Part shown: positions 42,486 through 52,484 of the stretch, piece after piece | How the letters are laid out: every line of letters begins with the position of its first letter | How positions within the stretch are numbered: position 1 is the first letter of the stretch | From: Bacillus sp. SA1-12 | Lineage (GTDB): Bacteria; Bacillota; Bacilli; Bacillales; Bacillaceae | Direction: 5' to 3' | Assembly (NCBI RefSeq): GCF_000981385.1 | Contig: NZ_LATZ01000120.1 | Location: 186,001-250,000 of the forward strand | DNA: 64,000 nt | Notes under the pieces: generated by a model | Seen by the model: only the letters and a program-made list of their open reading frames with translations | Databases searched by the model: none | Told to the model about the DNA's origin: nothing | Program-made: the position numbers and the translations under genes

Positions 42486-43832
42486 ATGTTAATAGCCAAT
42501 AAAAAAGTTTTTCGTTTGATTTTGATATTGACCCTTTTATCAACTTTGGTTTTTTCAGGATGTGCTCCTAAAAAGCAATCGTCAGGTGGAGAAAGTGGTG
42601 ACAAAGTAAAGATTAGTATGTCGGTTTGGGGGATGCCTTGGGAAGATGCATTATATAAAGATATTTATATACCTGAATTTGAGAAACAAAACCCGAACAT
42701 AGATGTTGTTTTTCATAATTACACAAAATATGATGATAAATTAGTAACTTTAGCAGCTGGGGGAAATGCACCTGATGTTATGAGACAAGGAGCTGATACG
42801 CTTCCAAAGTTTCTATCAAAGGGTATGAACTTACCGCTGAATGATTATATTGAATCATCTGGGTTGGATAAAAGTGACTTTGTAAAAACGGTATGGGATA
42901 TTGCAAGTAAGGACGGAAAAGTTTACGCACTTCCACAAGATGAGGCCTTATTAACATTATATTATGATCCAGCTGCCTTTAAGGAGGCCGGATTAAAAGA
43001 GCCTGATCACAATTACACATTAGATCAGATGTTAAAAGATGCTGAAACATTAACAATAAAAAAAGGAAAAAAGGTTGAACGCTACGGTTTAGTGCAGGCT
43101 TGGAATTCATTTACATTCAGTAACTATGTCATGGCTTTTGGCGGCTCTATCTGGAGTAAAGACAAACAATCATCGACAGTTAATTCTGAAGAAGCAATAA
43201 AGGCATTAGAATATTGGAAGAAGCTGATGGTTGATTTTAACTTAACTCCTTATCAATCTGAAATGGGCCAAATAGGACCAGATGTCTATTTCCAAACAGG
43301 AAAAGCAGCTATGTTTATTGAAGGTACTTGGATTTCTCCTTCGATTTCAAAGGCAGCTCCGGATTTTAAATTCAAAGCTACTAGTTTTCCAAAGGGAGAA
43401 AGAAAAGTTGTTACCGCTCGGTCAGTTATGTGGGCCGTTAGCAATGAATCAAAACACCCTGATGAAGCCTACAAGCTAGCAGAATATTTATCTTCCAAAG
43501 AAGCTTTAACTAAGTATTGGCAAACACTATGGGTAGCACCGCCAGCCAGGTACTCAGCTGTAAAGAGCGAAGAATTCAAAAATGTTACAGGATTTAAAGA
43601 TATTCCTGGAATGAAACCAGAAGAATATGAAGACAAAGCTTCATGGATTGTTGATACATTTGATAATAAATGGGACACCCAGGAATGGATAGGGCCACAT
43701 CAGGCACTTTATTCAAATGAAGTAGATAATGCTATTCAATCTGTATTAGTTGATGGCTCTAAAGTCACTTCTAAAGAGGCTTTAGAAAAAGCGGCAAATA
43801 ATATTAATAAAGCGATCAAACAGCAACAATAA
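42486..43832 (+). CDS. Sugar ABC transporter substrate-binding lipoprotein
   Basis: 448 aa, family 1 extracellular solute-binding protein. Signal peptide with hydrophobic LILILTLLSTLVF and lipobox FSGC (Cys about residue 26), then a Ser/Gly linker. Typical internal motifs: APDVMRQGADTLPKFLSKGMNLPLNDYIE and YALPQDEALLTLYYDPAAFKEAGL. Membrane-anchored outside the cell; delivers a sugar or oligosaccharide to the two permeases that follow. No ATPase gene is encoded here, so a shared MsmX-type ATPase is expected. Confidence 0.92.
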   Translation: MLIANKKVFRLILILTLLSTLVFSGCAPKKQSSGGESGDKVKISMSVWGMPWEDALYKDIYIPEFEKQNPNIDVVFHNYTKYDDKLVTLAAGGNAPDVMRQGADTLPKFLSKGMNLPLNDYIESSGLDKSDFVKTVWDIASKDGKVYALPQDEALLTLYYDPAAFKEAGLKEPDHNYTLDQMLKDAETLTIKKGKKVERYGLVQAWNSFTFSNYVMAFGGSIWSKDKQSSTVNSEEAIKALEYWKKLMVDFNLTPYQSEMGQIGPDVYFQTGKAAMFIEGTWISPSISKAAPDFKFKATSFPKGERKVVTARSVMWAVSNESKHPDEAYKLAEYLSSKEALTKYWQTLWVAPPARYSAVKSEEFKNVTGFKDIPGMKPEEYEDKASWIVDTFDNKWDTQEWIGPHQALYSNEVDNAIQSVLVDGSKVTSKEALEKAANNINKAIKQQQ

Positions 43833-43838
43833 AAATTC

Positions 43839-43876
43839 TTTGCACAGTGCAAATATTTTTTCCTGCACTGTGCAAA
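43839..43876 (+). terminator. Intra-operon hairpin after the binding-protein gene
   Basis: Perfect 13-base stem TTTGCACAGTGCA / TGCACTGTGCAAA with a T-rich loop. It probably stabilises the upstream message or partly terminates, giving more binding protein than permease. Confidence 0.7.
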
Positions 43877-43938
43877 AGAAAAATAGTTTTGGAGATTTAA
43901 ATTCTTTGAAATTCATTGAATAAGCTAGGGGGAAGAAT

Positions 43939-44868
43939 GTGTTAGGGACTAAAAAAGTAGAAACCTCTACTCAATCATTTAAGATAACAAATAAAAAGAG
44001 AAAAATAACCTCGAGACTAATTGCACCTTGGTTATTTATGGCGCCAGCTATATTGATTGTTCTTATTTTTGTTGCTGTTCCTGCCGTGACAGGTTTAGGT
44101 TTAAGCTTTTTTAAATACGATGGAATCAATCCACCTAATTTTACCGGTTTAAAAAATTATGCTTACTTACTTAACGATGAATTATTTCTCAAGTCTATCC
44201 TTGTGACGGTTTATTATGTAGTAGGATCCTTAATTCCTGCTGTTGCGATCTCATTAGCCATTGCAATTGTTTTAAATAAAAAATGGTTTCCATTTAAAAA
44301 TATTATTAGGGCGACCTATTTTCTGCCTACGATTGTTTCAATGGTAGCTGTCGCTTTTGTATGGAAGTGGCTTTTTAATCCACAGTTTGGCCCGGTTAAT
44401 GAGTGGTTATCGTCCTTAGGGTTTCCGAATCAACAATTTTTTGGTGATCCACTGCTTGCAATGCCGATGTTAATAATCATTGGGGTCTGGAAGGCTATAG
44501 GTTTTAATATGGTTATCTATTTAGCCGGATTACAGGGCATAGATAAAAGCTATTATGAAGCGGCGGAAATTGATGGTGCAAGCTCACTTCAACAATTCTG
44601 GTTTATTACTTGGCCGCTTTTAATCCCAACTACCTTTTTTGTTGTAACAATGGGAGTGATAGGAGGCTTCCAAATTTTTGATCAAATTTTCATTATTACA
44701 GGAGGAGGTCCGGCCCAATCTACGTACGCCATTGTATTCTATATCTATCAAAAGGCATTTGAGGAATTAACATTTGGATATTCTTCATCTCTATCCATGA
44801 TTCTGTTCATCATTATTTTAGTCATTACTCTTATTCAATATAAATATATGGGGAAAGTGCAATACTGA
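43939..44868 (+). CDS. Sugar ABC transporter permease (MalF/UgpA type)
   Basis: 309 aa with six or seven helices after a basic N-terminus. The EAA loop EAAEIDGASSLQQFWFITWPLLIPT (about 212-236) identifies a CUT1 permease. GTG start after GGGGGAAGAAT. Followed 48 bases later by the partner permease. Forms the membrane channel for the sugar bound by the lipoprotein. Confidence 0.92.
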   Translation: MLGTKKVETSTQSFKITNKKRKITSRLIAPWLFMAPAILIVLIFVAVPAVTGLGLSFFKYDGINPPNFTGLKNYAYLLNDELFLKSILVTVYYVVGSLIPAVAISLAIAIVLNKKWFPFKNIIRATYFLPTIVSMVAVAFVWKWLFNPQFGPVNEWLSSLGFPNQQFFGDPLLAMPMLIIIGVWKAIGFNMVIYLAGLQGIDKSYYEAAEIDGASSLQQFWFITWPLLIPTTFFVVTMGVIGGFQIFDQIFIITGGGPAQSTYAIVFYIYQKAFEELTFGYSSSLSMILFIIILVITLIQYKYMGKVQY

Positions 44869-44916
44869 TTGTTTTGGAAGAAAAATAGTCCCTAAACTAA
44901 ATAGGAGGTTTTCCTG

Positions 44917-45795
44917 ATGGCTTCATATAATAGTGTTAACAAAAGTTTACAAAGTAATGGGCTGTCACCGGCATTGCGAATCACATTAAAAACGTTAGTC
45001 TTAATTATTATCCTCCTAGGAGCATTTACAATGTTAGTACCATTTATATGGATGATCCTAACGTCGTTAAAAACAGATCAAAACGTATTTACAATCCCGA
45101 TCAAATGGTTCCCTGAAGAAATACAGTGGAGTAACTATCCTGATGCGTGGAAAGTAGCTAACTTCAGTAGATATATATTTAATAGTGTCTTTATAACTAC
45201 TCAGGTTATGGTATTCAGTCTTTTATTTAACAGTATGGCGGGATATGCTTTTGCAAAATTCAAGTTTCGATGGAGAGAAACGATTTTTCTGCTGCTTCTG
45301 TCGACAATGATGATACCAGGACAAGTTACAATGATACCGGTATATCTGATCTTGAAAAATTTAGGTTTTTTAGATACCTACTATGGCTTAGTCGTACCAG
45401 GTTTGGCAACCGCATTTGGAATATTTATCATGAGACAATTTATGTTAAATATACCGGATGAGTTCTTGGATGCGGCAAGAATCGACGGCGCCGGGGAAGC
45501 GAGGATATTTTTTCAAATCGTACTCCCATTAAGTAAACCTGCGTTATCAGCATTAGGAATATTTACTTTTGTAGGAGCATGGAATGATTTTTTGTTTCCG
45601 TTACTTGTAGTAAGCAGCGATGAAATGAAAACGCTGCCTTTAGCGATTGCTTCATTAGCTGCCGGACAATATGTACAAAGCTGGCCAATATTAATGGCTG
45701 CTGCAACATTTGTTACATTACCCGTTATCATTGTCTTCTTTTTAGGACAGAGATACTTTATTGAAGGGATTACAATGACTGGTATAAAGGGATAG
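44917..45795 (+). CDS. Sugar ABC transporter permease (MalG/UgpE type)
   Basis: 292 aa, six helices. The EAA loop DAARIDGAGEARIFFQIVLPLSKPALSALGIFTFVGAWNDFLFPLLV (about 187-232) is typical of CUT1 second permeases, and the C-terminus ends GQRYFIEGITMTGIKG as in this class. RBS AATAGGAGG. Partner of the preceding permease; the GH172 gene follows. Confidence 0.92.
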   Translation: MASYNSVNKSLQSNGLSPALRITLKTLVLIIILLGAFTMLVPFIWMILTSLKTDQNVFTIPIKWFPEEIQWSNYPDAWKVANFSRYIFNSVFITTQVMVFSLLFNSMAGYAFAKFKFRWRETIFLLLLSTMMIPGQVTMIPVYLILKNLGFLDTYYGLVVPGLATAFGIFIMRQFMLNIPDEFLDAARIDGAGEARIFFQIVLPLSKPALSALGIFTFVGAWNDFLFPLLVVSSDEMKTLPLAIASLAAGQYVQSWPILMAAATFVTLPVIIVFFLGQRYFIEGITMTGIKG

Positions 45796-45865
45796 TTTTA
45801 TAGTTTTAATCAGCTGTAATTAAGAAATAATAAATAAATCATTTTATAAGGAAGGGAAGTTCAAT

Positions 45866-46987
45866 ATGATAAGTTCTTTAGGAAGTATCTTCCATTTGCA
45901 AAATGATATTAAAACTAAGCGGATTTCAAGCTATGATCAAAACGGAGGAAATGCAGACCGCCTTGTTATACAAGCTGGGGAAACAGCTAATATAGCTAAA
46001 ATAAACGGGGCGGGCATCATTAAACATATATGGATTACAATTGCTACGAATGATCCCTTTATCCGACGTAATGCCATAATCCGGATGTACTGGGATGGCG
46101 AGAAAAACCCTAGTGTGGAATCTCCTATTGGTGACTTTTTTGGCCAGGGATGCGGAGAAGAATATAATTTTATCTCCCTTCCATTGGCTGCAGCTCCGAT
46201 GAAAGGGCGTGCTTTAAATTGTTATTTTCCAATGCCATTCGGTGATGGCGCGATTATTACTATTGAAAATCAATCCGATTTACCAATTGATAGTTTCTAT
46301 TATTATATTGATTACGAAGACACCCATCCATACCTGTATCAGCTGGCCGTTTCCATGCATGGTGGAACAAGGAATTAACTGAAGTTCACCCAGAGGAAGG
46401 GGAAACAGAATGGGGAGTCGTTGCTGCCCAAGGAAATAACACTACTGATAAAAATAATTATCTTTGCAGATATTGAAGGCAAGGGGCATTTTGTAGGGGT
46501 AAACTATTATGTAGATAGTCCCGGACCTATGTGGTATGGCGAAGGCGATGATATGTGGATGATTGATGGGGAACAATGGCCAGGATCATTACACGGAACG
46601 GGAACTGAAGATTTTTTTAACAGCTCATGGTGTCCAAATGAGTTATATCTTCATCCATATTTCGGCTATGCCCGTATACCTGACAAGTTAGGTTGGATGG
46701 GGAGAACCCATTGTTATCGATTCTTTTTAGAGGACCCTATCTATTTTGAGAAATATCTGCGGTCCAGCATTGAGCATGGACATGACAATAATCTTACACT
46801 CGATCTTTCTACGGTATCGTATTGGTATCAAACAGAGCCTCATAAGATTTTCCCGCCTTTGCCAGGAAGGGAGATGCGTCAAAATATGCCTGAAATTACA
46901 GTGCGTGATGTACATAAATGGCGCCACGAGTGGAGAAAAGCGATGGGAAATGGAAAAACGCTATGGGGACATGAAAGTAATCGCTAG
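45866..46987 (+). pseudogene. GH172 (DUF2961) glycosidase with two frameshifts
   Basis: Three consecutive frames reconstruct one DUF2961 protein of about 370 aa. Frame 1 from ATG 45866 carries KRISSYDQNGGNADRL, GAGIIKHIWITI and MYWDGEKNPSVESPIGDFFGQGCG. A shift near 46340 leads to GRFHAWWNKELTEV. A second shift near 46448 leads to FADIEGKGHFVGVNYYVDSP, DDMWMIDGEQWPGSLHGTGTEDFFNSSW and YRFFLEDPIYFEKYLRSSIEHGHDN. GH172 enzymes act on fructofuranosides and D-arabinofuranosides. Conserved catalytic-region motifs survive, so decay or sequencing errors are recent. RBS AAGGAAGGGAAG. Confidence 0.82.
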
Positions 46988-47935
46988 ATTAGTAAAAAGA
47001 AGGCAGGGTCAACATCACACATTTCGTGATTCCTAACCGTCACAAATTACAATCACTTTTTAATTGTATGGTAAGTTGAGATATCCTTAGTTATTGCTGA
47101 GACTTCAGTAATGATTGTAAGTGGTAATCTAAATTGGAACGAATCTTCATAAGCTTAACCTTATGGCACAATTCTGAAGAATTGTGCTCTTTTTTATGTA
47201 TTGGGCCAGATAAATGAGTAAAACTCGGGAAAAATAATAGATATTTATGTTATTTTGAAGTAGTGTATTAACGTGATCACCTTTAATAAAAAAGAACGAT
47301 AAAAGTGGAAACGATATTAAGTGATAAAAGTTCGATAGTATTGATTGAAAGGATAAGTTCTGTTTAGTTTGGCGGAAAAGAAAAAGTATAGACGCTTGAA
47401 ATAAGTTTGAAAATTATCCAATTTATTTTTTAATGTTGAAAAGAATTTTAGAGATGACTTCATGAACAAATATGACTATGTGAAAAGACTATTAGCAAAA
47501 ACAAACAAAAAATGCTGAGAATTACATTATTACGAGAATTTGGCATTTACTAGATAATTACAATATAAAAATGAAGAGCAATTTATTCCACTAGGTTAAA
47601 TTTTACTATCCAAAGTCAGCCATAGACAAATGGTTGTTAAGTTGGGAATTTACTGCTATTCCTTAACTGTAGTCCTTCTAAACTAAATTAAAGAGTGCTT
47701 TCCTGTTATGCTTTAAACTTTTCTTTTTCATGAATGGCGAGATGTTTTTGAGTTATGTAGAATCGAAGAAGAAATTTTCATTTTCATGGAGGAACTGATT
47801 TATATTATTTTCCTTAAAGGTGCAATTTAGTTGATATTAATGAATTATTAAAGAGGGGAATAGCCTTATGGAAAAGAATCTCTTAATATAGAGGCGTATA
47901 AATTCTAATAATTTTTATGAAGGAGTGTAGCAAGT
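46988..47935. other. Gene-poor stretch with a terminator and a decayed gene
   Basis: Terminator at 47166-47196 (GCACAATTCT / AGAATTGTGC, T6). From 47462 the plus strand reads MNKYDYVKRLLAKTNKK and, after a shift at about 47511, ENYIITRIWHLLDNYNIKMK. This looks like a degraded N-terminus of a larger protein that I cannot name. Otherwise AT-rich with no supported ORF. Confidence 0.5.
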
Positions 47936-48418
47936 ATGTTTCATGCAAAAGACGTTTTGTCTGACCAGCTATTAGCCAATGCAAATGAGCAAAGTTGGTA
48001 TGTACCATTTTCAGAAGCTGTTAAAAATTTGACAGAGGATGAAGCTTTTTGGAAGGTGCATGAAGAAAGTAATAGCATAGCTGAAATTGTACAACATTTG
48101 CTTTATTGGAATGAAACATGGCAAACAAGGTATAAAGAATTTAGTGTTCATGCAGTTCCGAAAGTAGGAAGTAATGACAGTACATTTTCCATCCCAAAAG
48201 AAAAAACATTCTTTGAGTTCCAAAAACAACTATTAGAAGTTCTTTTACATTGGCAAGAAATATTAACGAAAAAACACCTTGAAAGCGATGTTCAAGGGTT
48301 CACCGATACGAAATGGTGGGAAGTAATAGGAAATGTAGCAACACATAATGCATATCATATTGGTCAGATTATATATATTCGGAAATTACAAAAGAGCTGG
48401 AATCAAAGCATTATGTAA
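47936..48418 (+). CDS. DinB-family protein
   Basis: 160 aa, DinB_2-type four-helix bundle. Pattern: SEAVKNLTEDEAFWK, SIAEIVQHLLYWNETWQTRY with the first metal-type His, and near the C-terminus GNVATHNAYHIGQIIYIRK carrying the HxxxHxxQ-type pair. The three-His site is typical of metal-dependent thiol (bacillithiol) transferase-like enzymes; substrate unknown. RBS GGAGTG. Single gene. Confidence 0.85.
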   Translation: MFHAKDVLSDQLLANANEQSWYVPFSEAVKNLTEDEAFWKVHEESNSIAEIVQHLLYWNETWQTRYKEFSVHAVPKVGSNDSTFSIPKEKTFFEFQKQLLEVLLHWQEILTKKHLESDVQGFTDTKWWEVIGNVATHNAYHIGQIIYIRKLQKSWNQSIM

Positions 48419-48487
48419 GATTAATTTTATCATTAATAGATCTTACGGTAGCATAAGTTGAAGATCAAGAATGTGAATGGGATCATT

Positions 48488-48556
48488 ATGTTCTTATACC
48501 GAAAAAATGTTATTCCTCTTTTTGTTGTTTCTGGAATGGGAATTGGAAAGGTTTGA
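48488..48556 (+). pseudogene. N-terminal fragment of a P-loop protein
   Basis: 22 codons reading MFLYRKNVIPLFVVSGMGIG then KV and stop. VIPLFVVSGxxxxGK is the start of AAA/kinase-type P-loop proteins in Bacillus; the Walker A motif breaks off exactly at its Lys. Relic. Confidence 0.35.
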
Positions 48557-48933
48557 ACTTAATTTTTGTGATAAAATGGACTTAACGAAACGGTGCATGA
48601 GTTTAAGATGGGTTGCTGCGGCAATCCTTTTTCTTACTGGACTAACGAACTATGATAGGTTGCGATCCTTCAATAATGGGGGATCGCTTTTCTTATTTTA
48701 GCAACAGGATAGGTTAATTCAAGAAGAACGTCGAATATATTTTGTAGTCGGACTTGGAGGAAGAAATGCTTGTTTTTTTCAATATACAATGTCTTTTCTT
48801 AAATGATAATCAACAAATTTTACTCTTTTGTTGAATAAACAACAAATTGAGTTAATTTAACCATTGTAAGCGCCATCCTTTTTCTGTTAGTAATAAAAAA
48901 TAAGGATAATTTATTGAAAAGTGGGTTAATCAA
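48557..48933. other. Two terminator-plus-repeat units, no gene
   Basis: GGTTGCTGCGGCAATCCTTTTT then CTGGACTAACGAACTATGATAGGTTG (48611-48662), and immediately GCGATCC...GGATCGC hairpin with T-rich tract then TTAGCAACAGGATAGGTTAATTCAAG (48662-48724). Two adjacent cassette-like ends with the gene between them lost. Confidence 0.55.
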
Positions 48934-49895
48934 ATGGATTTTGCAAAACTCGGATATACGGGATTAGTTGTATTAAACTTTGCTTTGGATGTATGAGCTT
49001 TGGTAAGTCAAATAAAGGGGTTCCTAGATGGTCACTTGGTGAAGAGGAAAGTCGTCCTATCATAAAAAAGCCCTTGATTTAGGGAGCGATTTTATAGATT
49101 CAGCAAATATGTATTAAGAAGGTATGAGTGAGGAGATTGTTGGACGAGCTTTAAAGGAATTCGCAAATAGGGATAAACTTGTCCTTGCGACAAAAGTTTT
49201 TTACCCGATGAATGAAGGTCCAAACGGCAAAGGCCTTTCCCGAAAGCTTATTATGAGCGAAATTGATAACTGTCTTAAACGTCTCGGAATAGATAAGTGG
49301 ATCTGTATCAAATTCATCACTAGGATTACGGCACACCAATTGAAGAAACAATGGAGGCACTCCATAATATTATAAAGGCTGGTAAGGCAAGATACATTGG
49401 TGCTTCCTCAATGATGTCATGGCAGTTTCACAAGGCGACTATGTAGCAGAGAAATATGGATGGACCAAGTTTGTATCCATGCAAAATCATCTAAATCTCT
49501 TGTTCCGAGAAGAGGAACCCGAAATGCTGCCTCTCTGCATGGAAGAAAAAATCGGCGTGATTCCGTGGGCCCCACTTTCGTAAGGAAGATTGACGTGTGA
49601 TTGGAGCGAAACTACATCTCGCTCGGCGAACGATCAAGTGGCACTATGGCTTATTTTCTCAACGGAAGTGTAAGACCGCAATGTTGTTGAACGTGTTGCA
49701 AAAGTGGCTGAAAAACACGTAGTTTCCAGAGCCCGAATCGCACTTGCCTGGTTACTACCAAAGGTTCCTGTTACTTCTTCAATAATTGGGTCAACGAAAG
49801 CATCTCACCTTGAAGATGCGGTAGGTGCCCTTTCAATAAAATTAACAGCTGAAGAAATTGAGTTTCTGGAAGAGCCGTATGTCCACATAAAGTAG
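48934..49895 (+). pseudogene. Aldo/keto reductase, heavily frameshifted
   Basis: Pieces in all three frames rebuild an aldo/keto reductase of about 320 aa: MDFAKLGYTGL, CMSFGKSNKGVPRWSLGEEES, DSANMY-EGMSEEIVGRALKEF, LATKVFYPMNEGPNGKGLSRKL, then LDYGTPIEETMEALHNIIKAGKARYIGASSM, EKYGWTKFVSMQNHLNLLFREEEPEMLP and finally VSRARIALAWLLPKVPVTSSIIGSTKASHLEDAVGALSIKLT. At least four frameshifts and one or more stop codons. Dead gene. Confidence 0.85.
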
Positions 49896-49976
49896 TTGGT
49901 TTAGAATAAAATGGTTTGTGGTGGGCTGTATATTGCAGCCCAAATTTTTATTAGAAAGTTAAAAGGGGAAATAGGG

Positions 49977-51002
49977 ATGAAATATAACCTTATCATGAAT
50001 AAATTATCAAAATGGGAAAAAGATGAATCGTTATATCGAAAATATTATCAGTTGAAAGATAATGCAGAGGCTTTAAATGAATTTTTAGAAGCAATCAATG
50101 ATGAAACTGAATTAAAGGAGATTATAATACACCCCGAGAATATACCTAAGTATCGGTATGAAGACGAATTTATATCTAATAACCATAATGTTGCTATTAT
50201 AAAGCACCCGCGGTTTATTCCTTTCTTTTTTCATGAACACAGTTTTTTTGAAATAATATATGTACTATCCGGGACTTGTAAACAACGTATACGTGGTAAG
50301 ACATTTACCTTTGTACAAGGAGATTTGTGTCTGATCCCACCAAATGTAGAACACGGTCTGGAAGTTTTCGATGATAGTCTCATCCTCAATATTCTCATCA
50401 GACGAAGTACATTTCTGGATATTTTTATTAATACCATTCGTGATAAAACTGAAATTTCTTTTTTCTTTTTAGAAAATATATATACCAGACAAAAGGTTAG
50501 ATACATGATATATCACACAAATGAAGATGTTCTTATCCGAAATTATATTTTAGACATGTATTTGGAACAGCTAAACTTGGATGAATATTCAGATCGGATT
50601 ATCTGCAGTATATTGATCATTTTTTTTATGCAGCTGACAAGACGCCATAAAAAATCCTTGGAAATTCCTGAGGTTAATCAGAAAGGCAAAGCCTATGAAA
50701 ATCAATTTTTGAATTATATTCTGAACAACTATGCAACCGTTACTTTAAAAGAATTATCCGAACACTTTAACTTTTCTGTACCTTATTGTTCGAAACTTAT
50801 TAAATCTTTAACTGGATACAGCTTTACAGAATTATTAACAAGCATCCGTATGCAGCAAGGAGAAAGTCTCCTGTTGCTAACCCAGTTAAGCATCGCTGAA
50901 ATTAGCGATAAAATTGGATATAAACATCCAGAAACCTTTATCAGGGCATTTAAGAGAAACTTCGAAACAAGCCCGAGCCAGTATCGAAAAGGTAAACATT
51001 AG
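49977..51002 (+). CDS. AraC-family regulator with cupin sensor
   Basis: 341 aa. Cupin-like AraC_binding domain (about 65-150): FFFHEHSFFEIIYVLSGTCKQRI and FTFVQGDLCLIPPNVEHGLEV. Two C-terminal HTHs (about 240-335): VTLKELSEHFNFSVPYCSKLIKSLTGYSFTELLTSIRMQ and SIAEISDKIGYKHPETFIRAFKRNFETSPSQYRK. The ATG at 49977 follows GGGGAAATAGGG. Sugar-type effector likely. Its target may have been the GH78 gene whose 5' end remains at 51834. Confidence 0.88.
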   Translation: MKYNLIMNKLSKWEKDESLYRKYYQLKDNAEALNEFLEAINDETELKEIIIHPENIPKYRYEDEFISNNHNVAIIKHPRFIPFFFHEHSFFEIIYVLSGTCKQRIRGKTFTFVQGDLCLIPPNVEHGLEVFDDSLILNILIRRSTFLDIFINTIRDKTEISFFFLENIYTRQKVRYMIYHTNEDVLIRNYILDMYLEQLNLDEYSDRIICSILIIFFMQLTRRHKKSLEIPEVNQKGKAYENQFLNYILNNYATVTLKELSEHFNFSVPYCSKLIKSLTGYSFTELLTSIRMQQGESLLLLTQLSIAEISDKIGYKHPETFIRAFKRNFETSPSQYRKGKH

Positions 51003-51833
51003 TGTGGCTTTTTTGTATATCACAAAGAAAGAATATGTTAATCCGATATTATGATTTAAACATGTATTCTAGACACCTAAACTCGGATGAATAATCAGAG
51101 CGGATTATCTGGCATTATACTGACCATATTTTATTAGCAGGGACAAGCACGCAATAAGGAATACTTGGTAAATCATGAAATCAATCAGAAAAACAAATAT
51201 ATAGACGATTATGATACGGAGAAGGTTGTTTTCTCCGGATCTTTTATAATGTTAAAAAAGGTAATTTCATAATACAGAATTTTCATTTTTTCTAATCTAT
51301 ATATTAATTTATGTATATTTGATTCTACAAGTAAAATAAGTGTAGGAAGCGATAAAGTAAGTGATACTAAAAAAAGAATAACTAGAGTCAATAAAACTGA
51401 TTCTCTGCAGTCATGGAAAATAGGATTTCTGTTTCCTATAATTTAGATAGAAAGGAGATGGATTAATAAACTCAGAACTAAAGAGAATAGCCAAAAAACT
51501 TGTTGCAATACTAGCGTAGTAAGCTATGAACTTTACTTGTGGCTAAAGTGATTTTAACAGCCATTTTAATGAGTGATCTGATAATCCCTGAGAAACCTTC
51601 TACCGTTAATGCGTCACGAATAATAACACTTACGGTATTAACTCTTTTAAGGCTAGGTTATCTACATAAGTTAATTAGTTGTTAAAATTAAGTTTTATTT
51701 ATTGTATAAAATTAATCATCCTATTTACTTCATTGTATGATTTTACTAGTTTTATCACTAATTATTTTACAATGAAGGGCGCTTTATGATTTTATAGTGG
51801 GTCATTATATCATCATTAATAGGAGTACTATAT
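51003..51833. other. Decayed second copy of the AraC gene; otherwise empty
   Basis: Positions about 51040-51212 align with 50533-50708 of the AraC gene (shared stretches include GGATTATCTG and the TCGGATGAAT region) but with gaps and stops. This is a degraded duplicate fragment. From 51213 to 51833 no supported ORF; a short frame after AAAGGAGATGG (51452) gives only about 17 residues. Confidence 0.6.
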
Positions 51834-52016
51834 TTGAGCACATTAAATTTACGGAATTTACTGAATGAGTATCAAAAAGAACCTAATGGGTTGGATTGTA
51901 AGGTTCCACGTTTTTGCTGGGAACTTTTAAGTAATGGTAAAAATGTAAAGCAGATTGCTTGCCAGATTACGATTTATGATTATAGGTTTCGGCTATTTTG
52001 CATCAGCACAGGTTAA
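51834..52016 (+). pseudogene. N-terminal fragment of a GH78 alpha-L-rhamnosidase
   Basis: 60 codons from a TTG start after TAGGAG. LRNLLNEYQKEPNGLDCKVPRFCWELLSNGKNVKQIACQITI matches the opening of bacterial alpha-L-rhamnosidases (LxxEYxxxPxGIDxxxPRxSWxL...QxAYQI). The remaining 800 or more residues are missing. It may be linked to the AraC regulator upstream. Confidence 0.6.
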
Positions 52017-52076
52017 CCAATGCAATGGAAAACAGAATAGAGACTTAAAAATTAAAAACTTAAGGTGAGGATGGAT

Positions 52077-52484
52077 ATGAACAAATACTTAAATTGGTAT
52101 GAACGAGTATTTGAAGAGTTAAAAAATGAGCAATCCTATCTTGGCAGGGATAGTTATTATGAATTTATAGAGTACTTAAATGATAGTTTAATCTTTGAAA
52201 AAAAGGTAGCAAATAAACATCCTGTAATTGAGCTTTATGATTTTCAACATGAGGTAAGAGTATGTTATATCTATTTTGACCCAGTTAATTCACTATTTTA
52301 TTTACCAGTTTACAATGATGAAATAGAAATGAAAATGCATATCATATTAGATTCATTTGAGGATATTCAAAAATTCTTTGTTGGAAGTTGGATTCGATAT
52401 TCAAGGCTGTTTAAAGACGGCTACGAAAATGAGTCTAAAGATGTTAGTAAATTTCAAAATATTCTGGATATAATGACTCAATAG
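52077..52484 (+). CDS. Hypothetical protein, 135 aa
   Basis: ATG at 52077 with AAGGTGAGG six bases upstream. Acidic and aromatic-rich; begins MNKYLNWYERVFEELKNEQS, has a central beta-rich part (ELYDFQHEVRVCYIYFDPVN, SLFYLPVYND) and a helical end. No membrane segment or signal. It somewhat resembles immunity-type or SUKH-like small proteins in composition, but no family can be assigned. Confidence 0.55.
   Translation: MNKYLNWYERVFEELKNEQSYLGRDSYYEFIEYLNDSLIFEKKVANKHPVIELYDFQHEVRVCYIYFDPVNSLFYLPVYNDEIEMKMHIILDSFEDIQKFFVGSWIRYSRLFKDGYENESKDVSKFQNILDIMTQ

Noticed and set aside
51209..51391. 60-codon minus-strand hydrophobic ORF
   Set aside because: Looks like a membrane peptide, but there is no ribosome binding site or terminator and it lies in a decayed region; not enough support.
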